DNA of 64,000 nucleotides from Margaritifera margaritifera (taxonomy: Eukaryota; Mollusca; Bivalvia; Unionida; Margaritiferidae), in NCBI GenBank assembly GCA_029931535.1, contig JAQPZY010000871.1, positions 434,001 to 498,000 on the forward strand. Reading direction: 5' to 3'. The notes beneath the pieces are model-generated. The model was not told where the DNA came from. It made no database searches and saw nothing but the letters and a program-made list of their open reading frames with translations. A program made the translations under genes and the position numbers. Positions 12,165 to 22,336 of this stretch are shown here, piece after piece (positions within the stretch are counted from its first letter, which is position 1; each line of letters begins with the position of its first letter).

Positions 12165-12400
12165 TCCACGCAAACATTTGCACATGACAAAATTTATTTT
12201 TATTATTCTCACGTGATCACTTACTAAATGGTCAGGCAGACATCTACGCAACAAAATGTGTATGAGTGGTGTTCTTACATGAGCAGTTACTGACTGTTCA
12301 GAAAAATGTTTGCACACAACAAAATGTGTTTATTATTGTTATTCTTTGATGACTAATTATTGAGTTTTGAGGCAAATGATTGCACAGAACAAAATGTATG
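12165..12400. repeat. Degenerate ~65-70-bp tandem repeat, ~4 copies
   Basis: Repeated elements are CAAAATGTGTTTATTATT, ACATGAGCAGTTACT-like blocks and CAAATGATTGCACA. Copies are strongly diverged. Confidence 0.5.
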
Positions 12401-13130
12401 ATTGTTTGACTGTTTGGTATGCACATAGAAATTGTACAAACTGTGGACAAGAAAAAAATTGTAAACATAAAACTAAAGTTACTTCAGTGGCTTGCCTTTC
12501 AAATTTTCATTTCCCATGCTTTTTATTACATATTCTACACCCTTACACTACTCTGAAACGTACGCACACACATACACACACACAAACTACATCAGCTTTG
12601 ATCCAGGGATCAAAACCCAAGATCAAATAAATATATTATGTCCTCATGCTATGTCTGCATGTTTCACATTTGGTAAAAAAAGTATTAAAAAAATTTCATT
12701 GTAACAGTTATTGCAATTTTGTATGTTACCCAAGGGGAGATCCATAAATACTAAACCCTTCTCATGGATGGTTATCATGTGGTCAACATATATATCAAGG
12801 ATACAGAGCAATAAACTATGGCTGATTAATGGACAGATGAAGGGTATTACATTATTCACTGCTAAAGCATGGGAATAACAACTGTACTTGAATAGCACTT
12901 TCAATTCTAATGTTTTAGTTCAGTTGATGTAATAAAATTGCACACATCAAACCAACTAAATATGACCCGATCATGTAAGAATACTGCTTAGTGCTGTAGT
13001 AGTTACTCTAGTAACAAAATTTTATGGATTTTTGTTTGTTGTATGGAGCCAGGGCTAACAGAGAATGGTACAAAAGACAACACTCTGTTAGAGAATGAAT
13101 ACCAAATGGTTTTTAGTTGCATATAAATTG

Positions 13131-13738
13131 TACACAACTGTGAACCACATAGCCCCATATCTGCCATGACTGTGCACAACAGTGAACCACTTTGCCCCAG
13201 ATCTGCCACCACTGTGCACAACTATGAACCACATTGACCCACATCTGTCATTACTGCACACAATACCCCAGATGTACTATCACTGTGCACAACTGTGAAC
13301 CACATGATCCCAGATCTGCCATCACTGTGCACAACTGTGAACCACATGATCCCAGATCTGCCATCACTGTGCACAACTGTGAACCACATGGTCCCAGATC
13401 TGCCATCACTGTGCACAACTATGAACCACATTGCCACACATCTGTCATTACTCTACACAATGTCCAAGATGTACCATCACTGTACACAACTGTGAACCAC
13501 ATGGCCCCAGATCTGCCATTACTGTGCACAATTCCCCAGATGTACCATGACTGTGTACAACTATGAACCACATTGCTCCAGATCTGCCATCGCTGTGCAC
13601 AATGTCCCAGATGTACCATCACTGTGCACAACTGCGAACCATATGTCCCCAGATCTGCCATCACTGTGCACAACTTTTAACCACATAGCTCTACATCTGC
13701 CATCACATGCTGTGTCTGTGAAGGCTATCAATCTTTCA
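13131..13738. repeat. 42-bp minisatellite, ~14 copies
   Basis: The unit includes CCAGATCTGCCATCACTGTG and CACAACTGTGAACCACATG. Since 42 is divisible by three, several frames stay open on both strands and give false ORFs of 60-110 codons. The next, 48-bp, array begins at its end. Confidence 0.93.
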
Positions 13739-13740
13739 TT

Positions 13741-15592
13741 GGGTGCTTTCAACTAATGGTCAAGTAGTTATGCTATCCATCTTTCATTGGGTGCTTTCAG
13801 CTGATGGTCAAGTAGTTAAGCTATCCATCTTTCATTGGGTACTTTCAACTGATGGTCAAGTAGTTATGCTATCCATCTTTCATTGGGTGTTTTCAACTGA
13901 TGGCCAAGTAGTTATGCTATCGATCTTTCATTGGGTATTTTCAACTTATGGTCAAGTAGTTATGCTATCCATCTTTCATTGGGTGCTTTCAACTGATGGT
14001 CAAGTAGTTATGCTATCCATCTTTCATTGGGTATTTTCAACTGATGGTCAAGTAGTTATGCTATCCATCTTTCATTGGGTATTTTCAACTGATGGTCAAG
14101 TAGTTATGCTATCCATCTTTCATTGGGTGCTTTCAACTGATGGTCAAGTAGTTATGCTATCCATCTTTCATTGGGTATTTTCAACCGATGGTCAAGTAGT
14201 TATGCTATCCATCTTTCATTTGGTATTTTCAACCGATGGTCAAGTACTTATTCTATCCATCTTTCATTTGGTATTTTCAACTAATGGTCAAGTAGTTATG
14301 CTATCCATCTTTCATTGGGTATTTTCAACTTATGGTCAAGTAGTTATGCTATCCATCTTTCATTGGGTGCTTTCAACCGATGGTCAAGTAGTTATGCTAT
14401 CCATCTTTTATTGGGTATTTTCAACTGATGGTCAAGTAGTTATGGTATCCATCTTTCATTGGGTGCTTTCAACCGATGGTCAAGTAGTTATGCTATCCAT
14501 CTTTCATTGGGTACTTTCAACTGATGGTCAAGTAGTTATGCTATCCATCTTTCATTGGGTATTTTCAACTGATGGTCAAGTAGTTATGCTATCCATCTTT
14601 TATTGGGTATTTTCAACTGATGGTCAAGTAGTTATGCTATCCATCTTTTATTGGGTATTTTCAACTGATGGTCAAGTAGTTATGCTATCCATCTTTCATT
14701 GGGTATTTTCAACTGATGGTCAAGTAGTTATGCTATCCATCTTTCATTGGGTATTTTCAACTGATGGTCAAGTAGTTATGCTATCCATCTTTCATTGGGT
14801 ATTTTCAACTGATGGTCAAGTAGTTATGCTATCCATCTTTTATTGGGTATTTTCAACCGATGGTCAAGTAGTTATGGTATCCATCTTTCATTGGGTATTT
14901 TCAACTGATGGTCAAGTAGTTATGCTATCCATCTTTCATTGGGTATTTTCAACTGATGGTCAGGTAGTTATGCTATCCATCTTTCATTGGGTATTTTCAA
15001 CCGATGGTCAAGTAGTTATGCTATCCATCTTTCATTGGGTATTTTCAACCGATGGTCAAGTAGTTATGGTATCCATCTTTCATTGGGTATTTTCAACCGA
15101 TGGTCAAGTAGTTATGCTATCCATCTTTCATTGGGTATTTTCAACCGATGGTCAAGTAGTTATGCTATCCATCTTTCATTGGGTATTTTCAACCGATGGT
15201 CAAGTAGTTAAGCTATCCATCTTTCATTGGGTGCTTTCAGATGATGGTCAAGTAGTTATGCTATCCATCTTTCATTGGGTGCTTTCAGCTGATGGTCAAG
15301 TAGTTATGCTATCCATCTTTCATTGGGTGCTTTCAACTGATGGTCAAGTAGTTATGCTATCCATCTTTCATTTGGTATTTTCAACTGATGGTCAAGTAGT
15401 TATGCTATCCATCTTTCATTGGGTATTTTCAACTGATGGTCAAGTAGTTATGCTATCCATCTTTCATTGGGTATTTTCAACCGATGGTCAAGTAGTTATG
15501 CTATCCATCTTTCATTGGGTATTTTCAACTGATGGTCAAGTAGTTATGCTATCCATCTTTCATTTGGTGCTTTCACCTGATGACCAAGTAAT
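13741..15592. repeat. 48-bp minisatellite, ~38 copies
   Basis: The unit reads TATGCTATCCATCTTTCATT, then GGGTATTTTCAACTGATGG and TCAAGTAGT. At 16 codons with no stop in one frame it yields an apparent 696-codon ORF (13743-15833), which is not a gene. Variants (GGGTGC/GGGTAT, ACTGATGG/ACCGATGG, CATTTGG) are shared between distant units, which points to block duplication. It lies in the intron just before exon 15892-16061. Confidence 0.96.
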
Positions 15593-15891
15593 TACAGTAG
15601 CACTTTTGGCAATAGCACAATTTTTGCAGGTAGCTTACTTAAATGTATTGTCATGCTTCCCAAAACCAGATACTGTTTGGACCATAAATTTTGGCTTTAA
15701 AGAGGTTGTCAGAATAAAGGTAAATTATCATTATAATGGCTTTATTGGGACCAGATTATGTGGCCTGCCTGCAGAGGAATTTGTGTTACAGAGGAGCAGG
15801 TTTAGAAAAGTTATACCATACTGGAATTTATGAGGTATAAAAGAAAATTCTTCAGGAAGCTTTTAGACTGATTCTATAATTGTTTTTGCAG

Positions 15892-16061
15892 ATATTTATT
15901 GGAGTTAGCGGTATAGTCAGAAATGCAGATACCCAGAAGGAGATAGATGGCGCTATAATCATGATAGATGGAATCAGACATAATGTGACAACAACTCAGT
16001 ATGGCAGATTTTGGAGACTACTTACTGAGGGATCGTACAAAATTACAGCTGTAGCAGAGGG
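15892..16061 (+). CDS. CPD: CPD exon: transthyretin-like subdomain of domain A
   Basis: The acceptor is TTGTTTTTGCAG and the donor GG|GTAAAC. The exon is 170 nt, starts in phase 0 and ends in phase 2. It encodes IFIGVSGIVRNADTQKEIDG, then a stretch with GIRHNVTTTQYGRFWRLL and ends SYKITAVAEG. This is the seven-strand TTL fold start of M14B enzymes (G-V-x-G-x-V, later G-x-F/Y-W-R-L-L, then Y-x-I/V-x-A). NVT is a possible N-glycosylation site. It joins exon 4193-4335 in frame as ..YMEQ-IFIGV.. and continues into 19333 as ..AEG-YDPQ... Its length and phases equal those of the domain B counterpart at 55688-55857. A 696-codon repeat ORF ends 58 bases upstream and is not part of the gene. Confidence 0.93.
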
Positions 16062-16257
16062 GTAAACAATTTTTTCTTGAAGAATCTATCCCTGTTCTGT
16101 TTGCTTGACATTGGCAATTGGTCACAGGGCTCAGACTAGGTCAGAATTTTAGAGAGATGTCACATACCCCTCCAAGGGCCAAAGGGGAAATGTTTGAAAT
16201 AAGGGAGACTTGGTTTTGGTCATCAAATAATTTCTTTTATATGCATTTCTATTTTGA

Positions 16258-16330
16258 CTATGTATGTACGTATGTATGTGTATGTACATACATATGTATG
16301 TGTGTGTCTGTATGTATGTATGCATGTATG
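16258..16330. repeat. (TATG)n-type microsatellite, imperfect
   Basis: A mixture of TATG, TACG and TGTG tetramers downstream of exon 15892-16061. A similar tract lies at 47718-47780. Confidence 0.85.
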
Positions 16331-16702
16331 TTGATAGCTGGCTTCATAAATTAATATAAAATAAATGTGCACTGTTTCATGCTGGACTATTTAATTGTTT
16401 ATTATATCAGTGTGGTTTATTTGTGTCACTCATTGCAAAATTGCAATAAATCTATATAATTATAGTTATGAAAGAAAGAAAGAACAAAGAGGCAGAGAAA
16501 GGTAGACAGGTATACCATAGTGCTGATATTGGATAAATCCAGTAACCACAAGTAATAGAACAATATAATATTTTATTAATTCATCAGCATGGTTTTATTT
16601 TAGTGATATCTCTTTAACAGAGGTACAAAGCAAACATTTAAATTATAACATTCTCAGTTTGCTACAGACAAATAATGCATGTATGGTGTTTTCACTTTGT
16701 TG

Positions 16703-17325
16703 TACCAAGTTATTACAGTGAGTCAGTGACATTGACTATATATTATGTAGTACGAAGTTATTACAGTGAGTCAGTGACATTGACTATATATTATGTAGTA
16801 CCAAGTTATTACAGTGAGTCAGTGACAATGACTGTATATTATGTAGTACCAAGTTATTACAGTGAGTCAGTGACATTGACTATATATTATGTAGTACCAA
16901 GTTATTACAGTGAGTCAGTGACATTGACTATATGTTATGTAGTACCAAGTGTTTACAGTGAGTCAGTGACATTGACTATATATTATGTAGTACCAAGTTA
17001 TTACAGTGAGTCAGTGACATTGACTATATATTATGTAGTACCAAGTTATTACAGTGAGTCAGTGACAATGACTGTATATTATGTAGTACCAAGTTATTAC
17101 AGTGAGTCAGTGACATTGACTATATATTATGTAGTATCAAGTTATTACAGTGAGTCAGTGACAATGACTGTATATTATGTAGTACCAAGTTATTACAGTG
17201 AGTCAGTGACATTGACTATATATTATGTAGTACCAAGTTATTACGTGAGTCAGTGACATTGACTATATATTATGTAGTACCAAGTTATTACAGTGAGTCA
17301 GTGACAATGACTGTATATTATGTTG
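16703..17325. repeat. 48-bp minisatellite with an AP-1-like site in each unit, 13 copies
   Basis: The unit reads TTATTACAGTGAGTCAGTGAC, then ATTGACTATATATTATGTAG and TACCAAG. All 13 copies contain TGAGTCA, the consensus AP-1 (TRE) site; the same bases give a GTGAGT donor-like hexamer. The unit is 16 codons and stop-free in one frame, so it makes a false 193-codon ORF. Two subtypes (ACATTGACTATA, ACAATGACTGTA) alternate irregularly. Confidence 0.95.
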
Positions 17326-17339
17326 ATAATGGATATAAT

Positions 17340-18005
17340 CATTTTTCCGTATTTAAGAAGATTTTAAACATTTTAGCAACTTGTTCATATATTTATCGCG
17401 GATGGAATTTGAAAGCGGAATTGAAATTTGTGCTACATGTACAAGTACTTTCATTTTATGGAGCCCCATGGTTTATTTGGTTTTTCTAGTACCTAGCCAT
17501 CTTGACAGAGTAAAAGTCATTACATTACATTACATTAGCGCTACATGTATTTATGAACAATTTCTAAATCTCCATCAATTAAAACTGCAAGTAGTTATAA
17601 TTACCCAATTGTAATATCCAGTCTCATGTCACCAAGCTTCGATGATCCATGGCAAATTTCCTTTTCAAATGCTGACATCCATATTTCATTTGTTGACATT
17701 TTACAAGCTATTACAAATTCTTCATTAATTAGTCCTGTTGTAAAGTAATTCTCTCTGGAAATAAAGACATGTCTTATTTGTGTCAGGTCTTTGAAAAAGG
17801 TGGTGGAATTAGTCATGCATCACTGCACAGCAACTACATGCAAAATTTGCTCCCTTGTTTGTTCTACTTGTTGGCAGAGAAGAGAGTGTCTTTATCTTCA
17901 TTGCAGGCAATAAACCACGGCAAAGTTGGATAGTTCAGAACCAAGTTTTGCTCCACTCTGCCAGGTCACACGAGTCCTGATGCAACAAATTATCCCCTAT
18001 TAAAA
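17340..18005. other. Intron sequence with no recognised feature
   Basis: Apart from a short (ATTAC)n run near 17520-17536, no repeat or coding signal was recognised. Confidence 0.5.
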
Positions 18006-18014
18006 AATTAATTC

Positions 18015-18215
18015 AGAATGGTATGATGTAAGGAGCTGATTATATATGTGTTGTGTTGTTTGTTTGTGTCAGGTTGTTAAATTAATGGTATGATATAAGG
18101 AGCTGATTATATATGTGTTGTGTTGTTTGTTTGTGTCAGGTTGTTAAATTAATGGTATGATGTAAAGAGCTGATTATGTATGTGTTGTTTGTGTGTGTCA
18201 GGTAGTTAAATTAAT
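18015..18215. repeat. 67-bp tandem repeat, 3 copies
   Basis: The unit contains GGTATGATGTAAGGAGCTG and GTTTGTTTGTGTCAGGTTG. The first two copies are nearly identical and the third is shorter. Confidence 0.9.
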
Positions 18216-18939
18216 GTATAATTAGATGTGTCATGTAAATATGAATTATAAAACTAGATTTAAAATATAAATATAATCAGAGCTTTAAATAAGCATTTCC
18301 TGTGCATCATAGACCATCAAATACTATCCATTGTCCTTTAGTTTTATAAACTCTCGCATCTTGTATACCTGTGATAACATGAATGACCATTTTCCTAAAC
18401 CATGAATTTGATAGATGCACATTTACCCAGCAGACTTTCTTAAAATAAGCCCATTTTGATGTTAAGCATACTAAAGTATAACAAAAGTAAGTCAAGCATT
18501 TTCATATTCAGATGGTGTTAAAAATGGAAGTTAAAAGTAAAATAAAGCTATGAGACAAAAATTATCTGGCCATGAAGTTTTGAAAAAAAGTTTTATCAGT
18601 TTGCTTTGACTCTTGGACTCCCTTGACTCTTGGATTCCCTTTCTTTAAATCTGGCCCACCAAATTTCCCATCTTGAACTTCAATTTCTGAAGATTGCATT
18701 TAGTTAATAGATATTTATATCATCATGCAAAGGTCAAAGGTTAGGTTTGTGTTGGTGCCTTTTTAAGTTCTACATTATTAAGAATGATATTATCAAACCT
18801 CGGGAAAATATCCATCATTTGGCAGTTTGTAGCATATTTTAATATTTTTCTGTAATGTTCTTTAGGTTGAAATTCTCAGCAAACACTACTACAAGTGAGA
18901 CACAGGAGCTTGTTGAATTTTTGCCCCAGTGTGTACCAT

Positions 18940-19185
18940 ACAGTAAACTGCCAGTTAAATTGGATGCTGGTTTTCTGGATGTGTACAATACAGTCAGTTG
19001 CCAGTTAAATTGGATGCTGGTTTTCTGGATGTGTACAATACAGTCAGCTGCCAGTTAAATTGGATGCTGGTTTTCTGGATGTGTACAATACAGTCAGCTG
19101 CCAGTTAAATTGGATGCTGGTTTTCTGGATGTGTACAATACAGTCAGCTGCCAGTTAAATTGGATGCTGGTTTTCTGGATGTATT
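18940..19185. repeat. 50-bp minisatellite, 5 copies
   Basis: The unit contains TGGATGCTGGTTTTCTGGAT, GTGTACAATACAGTCAG and CTGCCAGTTAAAT. It lies 150 bp upstream of exon 19333-19422. The short ORF across it (18855-19058) has no CPD-like sequence. Confidence 0.93.
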
Positions 19186-19332
19186 AATCATAAGATAGAT
19201 TATATGATACATGCATACAAAATGTATTTGTAAATTCATTGCCTTTCCAAACAATTAATTATCTGTAAAAGTGCTATTTCTTCTGATGGGGTTTGATAAT
19301 CTGTAACTGTAATACCTTCTTTTAAATTTCAG

Positions 19333-19422
19333 CTATGATCCCCAGACTTTGGAAGATATCAAGGTGCCCAAGGATCAAGGTGTAGAGATTGAATTTAAAC
19401 TCAAGAAAAGAAGTTCCATTGT
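19333..19422 (+). CDS. CPD: CPD exon: end of TTL A and linker to domain B
   Basis: The exon is 90 nt, phase 2 in and phase 2 out. The acceptor is TTTAAATTTCAG and the proposed donor CATTGT|GTATGT. It encodes YDPQTLEDIKVPKDQGVEIE then FKLKKRSSI and the first two bases of a Val codon. The stretch ending VEIEFKL is the last strand of the TTL fold (compare VQVNFSL at the same place in domain B). The basic run KLKKR could be a linker cleavage site, but this is not tested. The donor was chosen because it matches the phase of the next exon and has the GTATGT consensus; GT one dinucleotide earlier would break the phase. The end of this exon and its donor are repeated three more times downstream (19411-19660). 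Confidence 0.82.
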
Positions 19423-19660
19423 GTATGTCATTATTTTCATTGTCTTAAGGTAGCATCAGTAGGTAGCAAGACATGTTCCATTGTGTATGTAAGTATCTTC
19501 ATTATTGTTTCAAGATAGCATCAGTAGTAAGCACGACATGTTTCATTGTGTATGTCAGTATCTTTATTATTGTCTTAAGGTAGTATCAGTAGGGAGCAAG
19601 CCATGTTCCATTGCATATGTCAGTATCTTTATTATTGTCTTAAGGTAGCATCAGTGGAAG
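19411..19660 (+). repeat. 62-65-bp tandem repeat containing an exon end and donor, 4 copies
   Basis: Copy 1 starts in the last ~10 nt of exon 19333-19422 (GTTCCATTGT|GTATGTC) and runs through TCTTAAGGTAGCATCAGTAG. Copies begin at 19413, 19475, 19540 and 19605. Copies 2 and 3 keep GTGTATGT; copy 4 has GCATATGT and has lost the GT. As at 4284-8432, the repeat begins across a real 5' splice site. Confidence 0.88.
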
Positions 19661-19750
19661 GACATTTATTACTTTTCTGTCAAGACTAAAACTTGGTGTT
19701 AAAGTTTCTTGTTTGAATACATTCCACCAATCACAAAAACATCAGAGGTG

Positions 19751-19837
19751 GATGAAGGGAACAAAGTCTTCCCAACCCTTCCTCTTGCCTCCCCTCATCA
19801 CTGTTAGGTGGCTACGGTTGTTTACCAGTGTTTAGCT
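19751..19837 (+). repeat. Left inverted terminal repeat of the DIRS-type element
   Basis: 87 bp, with the blocks GATGAAGGGAA, CTTCCCAAC, GCCTCCC and TAGGTGGCTACGGTTG matching the complement of 24121-24206. Confidence 0.85.
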
Positions 19838-20202
19838 TTCGTTTGATACAGGATACATCATATCTTGTACCTCTCAAACAATCTTAAGTTAATCTTTTGT
19901 ATTATTGACCATCCGTCAACAAAGTCGGTATAGTATTGAGTGTAAAGTTATTTACTACATGTTGCAATCATTATTTTGTTAAATTTGTTGATATTTATTT
20001 GAATTTCTCGCAGTTGTGGACTCTTTTTTTTTTTTTACTGACCTTGTGCACCAACACGGTATCCCGTATTTTATCAGTCAGGCAGTCAGAGATTGTTTTT
20101 AACTTTCGCTGACTGTAGAAGAAGATGGAAAGGATGGCTGTTCATCTTTGTCTTCTGAACCCACTTAAGCCTTGACCTTATAGGCCTGGCTTACAGCTGA
20201 TA

Positions 20203-20560
20203 GTGCTGGGCACTCAGAAATTGGTAGAACTCTGGCCCGTCAGTCAACACCTTTTGGCACACCATTGCTGTTTGGCAGAAAAAGTGAGGATGTACATAAG
20301 CAGTGATCACAAGAACTGCCTCTTCAACTTGTATTACCTCCTGCACCTACTTTCAAGCCAAACCAGTATCAGCTACAGTGAAGAGATGATTGCTGGCAAA
20401 AGGATAAGAGGCCGAATAACACTCAAAGGCAACAATTTCATCCTCAGTCCAACTTCAGGCAGCAGCAGGCCCCTCGATTCCAGAGGCAGTTTAATAACTG
20501 GGAAAGGAAACGAGGTTTTTCCCTCCCAAAACCTCCTAATGGCCAATGTTGACTTGCCAC
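20203..20560 (+). pseudogene. Possible gag-like region of the DIRS-type element
   Basis: An open frame of 120 codons starts at 20203. Other frames contain FRQQQAPRFQRQFNNWERK followed by RGFSLPKPPNG, a Gln/Arg-rich stretch of the kind seen at the end of DIRS gag proteins just before the reverse transcriptase. Only position and composition support this. Confidence 0.4.
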
Positions 20561-20579
20561 CCTGATTGCCCACAGACAG

Positions 20580-21400
20580 CCTTCCTGTGGGCGCCAAACT
20601 CTCATTTTTGAACTGCGTGGATTGACCTGTTTCCTGAGAACTAGTAGGCAATCCAAGTTGTTTCCCCTTTTGACTTCCCCTTCCATGATGGACTTGCTGT
20701 CTGATCTGGAGAAGGCAGGAATTTTACAGAAGGAGGTTTGAACACTACTTGACTAGTGGGTGGGGTTTTATTCCTGGCTGTTTCTAGTAGCCAAGGCCAG
20801 AAGGAGGTCTGAACACTACTTGACTAGTGGGTGGGGTTTTATTCCAGGCTGTTTCTAGTAGCCAAGGCCAGAAGGAGGTCTGAACACTACTTGACTAGTG
20901 GGTGGGGTTTTATTCCAGGCTGTTTCTAGTAGCCAAGGCAACAGAAATCTCAGACCAGTGATAGACCTAAGCCGGCACAACAAGTACATAGCTGCGCTGA
21001 GGTTCAAAATGGAGACTGCAAGATCAGTCAAACTTTCAGGAAAAAAGAGATGAATTTTCAGTCAGTTTAGACTCAACTAATGCATCCCTATACACACATC
21101 CTCGTGCAAGTTCCTTCAGTTTGGTTTCCAAGGAACCATTTACTAATTTCGTGCTCTTCCATTTGGTCTCAATATCAGCCTATGGGGTTTCACCAAGATC
21201 ATCAACTGTGTCATCTTTCTCTTCTGGACGAGGTGTCAGCAGTGACGGAGGCATATCTCAGTGACATCCTCCAAATCATATGGTATGTTTATCGATGGTC
21301 AAGGGCCATCCCATTAATTTGTCCACCTGGGCATGAAATTTTTTACAAACCTCAACCTTGTTTGTCTCCCTCACTTGTGTGCGGCACGGATTATTGAGCT
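20580..21400 (+). pseudogene. Reverse transcriptase of the DIRS-type element, broken
   Basis: Recognisable pieces, in different frames: LLSDLEKAGILQKE near 20700; NLRPVIDLSRHNKYIA and FKMETARSVK near 20950-21040; FLQFGFQGTIY then FRALPFGLNIS near 21110-21170; GFTKIIN near 21190. These follow the order of DIRS RT motifs (RPVIDLS.LN..., FRALPFGL...FTK). The catalytic YLDD region is not readable. Several frameshifts and stops, and a 71-bp triplication at 20726-20940 inside the domain, make it non-functional. Confidence 0.8.
20726..20940. repeat. 71-bp tandem triplication inside the RT remnant
   Basis: Three nearly identical copies of GAAGGAGGTCTGAACACTAC..GGGGTTTTATTCCAGGCTG..AGCCAAGGC. The unit corresponds to the RT segment just before RPVIDLS, so it arose after insertion or in a dead copy. 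Confidence 0.9.
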
Positions 21401-21589
21401 TGCAGAGTAAATATCTGACTGGGAGTGGATCTCTGCAAGAGAGTGTTTGCAGTTCTCCAGTCTACTCAACATAGTGGCAGATTTTATTATCTTTGGCATC
21501 CTTTTCATGTGCCCTTTTCAGATGTCTCTGCTAGACCAATGGCACCCCTTTTCTGGTTGACTCTATCAACAAATCATGATCACAAACAA

Positions 21590-22330
21590 AGGAGTGTCTT
21601 TCCTGCAGCAGTGGCACAACAAACAATGGCTCACATGAGGAATTCCTCTAGAAAAATCGCAAATGGAAATTACGATCTGTATGGATGCCAGCTTGTATGG
21701 TTGGGGAGCCCACCTGTTGCCCAGCTTCACCTTGGTCAGTGGCAAATGGCGTCCAGAAGAGTTGGCACTTCACATCAACATTCAAGAAATTAAGGTTATT
21801 GTAAATGTGTTTCATATCTGGAAGAACCTATTGTAAGGAAAGGTAGTCCTCTTATTGACAGACAGTTCTGTGGTGGTGTATATCTCAAAAAATTGGGGGG
21901 GGGGACAAAATCACCAGCTCTACATATTCTGGTGTGGGATTTTCTTTGCCAGTGTGCACAGATGAATGTAATGGCCCAGATCAGATATATTTTGTTCATG
22001 CTCAATGTCCTAGCCAATTCATTGTTAAGAATGGGCCAGACCCTTAACACACAGTGATCTGTCCACCTATGAATCTTTCAGCGGATTTGCCACTTTGGGG
22101 TCACCTAATAGATCTGTTTGTGACAAGGAAGAATCACAAGCTGCCTACCTTCATCGCATCAGTCCTGGACCCAGAGACATGGATGGTGGATGCACTCTCA
22201 GTCAGTTGTGAGGATTTTGGGGGCTACACTTCCCCCCTCCCCCATGACCTTGGTTCTGAAAATAATTTTCCAAAATATTAGGGGCCACAAATGCAAAGTG
22301 ATTCTAATCCCACCTCTTAGGTGGGACATG
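21590..22330 (+). pseudogene. RNase H region of the DIRS-type element, broken
   Basis: Near 21600-21800 one frame gives FLQQWHNKQWLT, MDASLYGWGAHL and SGKWRPEELALHINIQEIK, the RNase H signature of DIRS elements. Further on come LLTDSSVVVYISK, GGTKSPALHILVWDF, VLANSLLR and, near 22110-22330, VTRKNHKLPTFIASVLDPE, which belong to the end of RNase H and the connecting region. Stops and frameshifts separate the blocks. Confidence 0.8.
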
Positions 22331-22336
22331 TCCTGA

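Noticed and set aside
13743..15833. 696-codon ORF as a gene
   Set aside because: It is produced by a 48-bp stop-free minisatellite; it has no splice or start context and no known domain, and lies in a CPD intron.
16675..17256. 193-codon ORF with YYSESVTLTIYYVVPS repeats as a secreted or membrane protein
   Set aside because: Same cause: a 48-bp array read in its open frame.
18855..19058. Extra CPD exon upstream of 19333
   Set aside because: The sequence does not fit the TTL fold, exons 15892 and 19333 already join in phase, and most of it is a 50-bp repeat.
20373..20686. Minus-strand ORFs over the DIRS-type element
   Set aside because: Antisense of the gag/RT region on the + strand.
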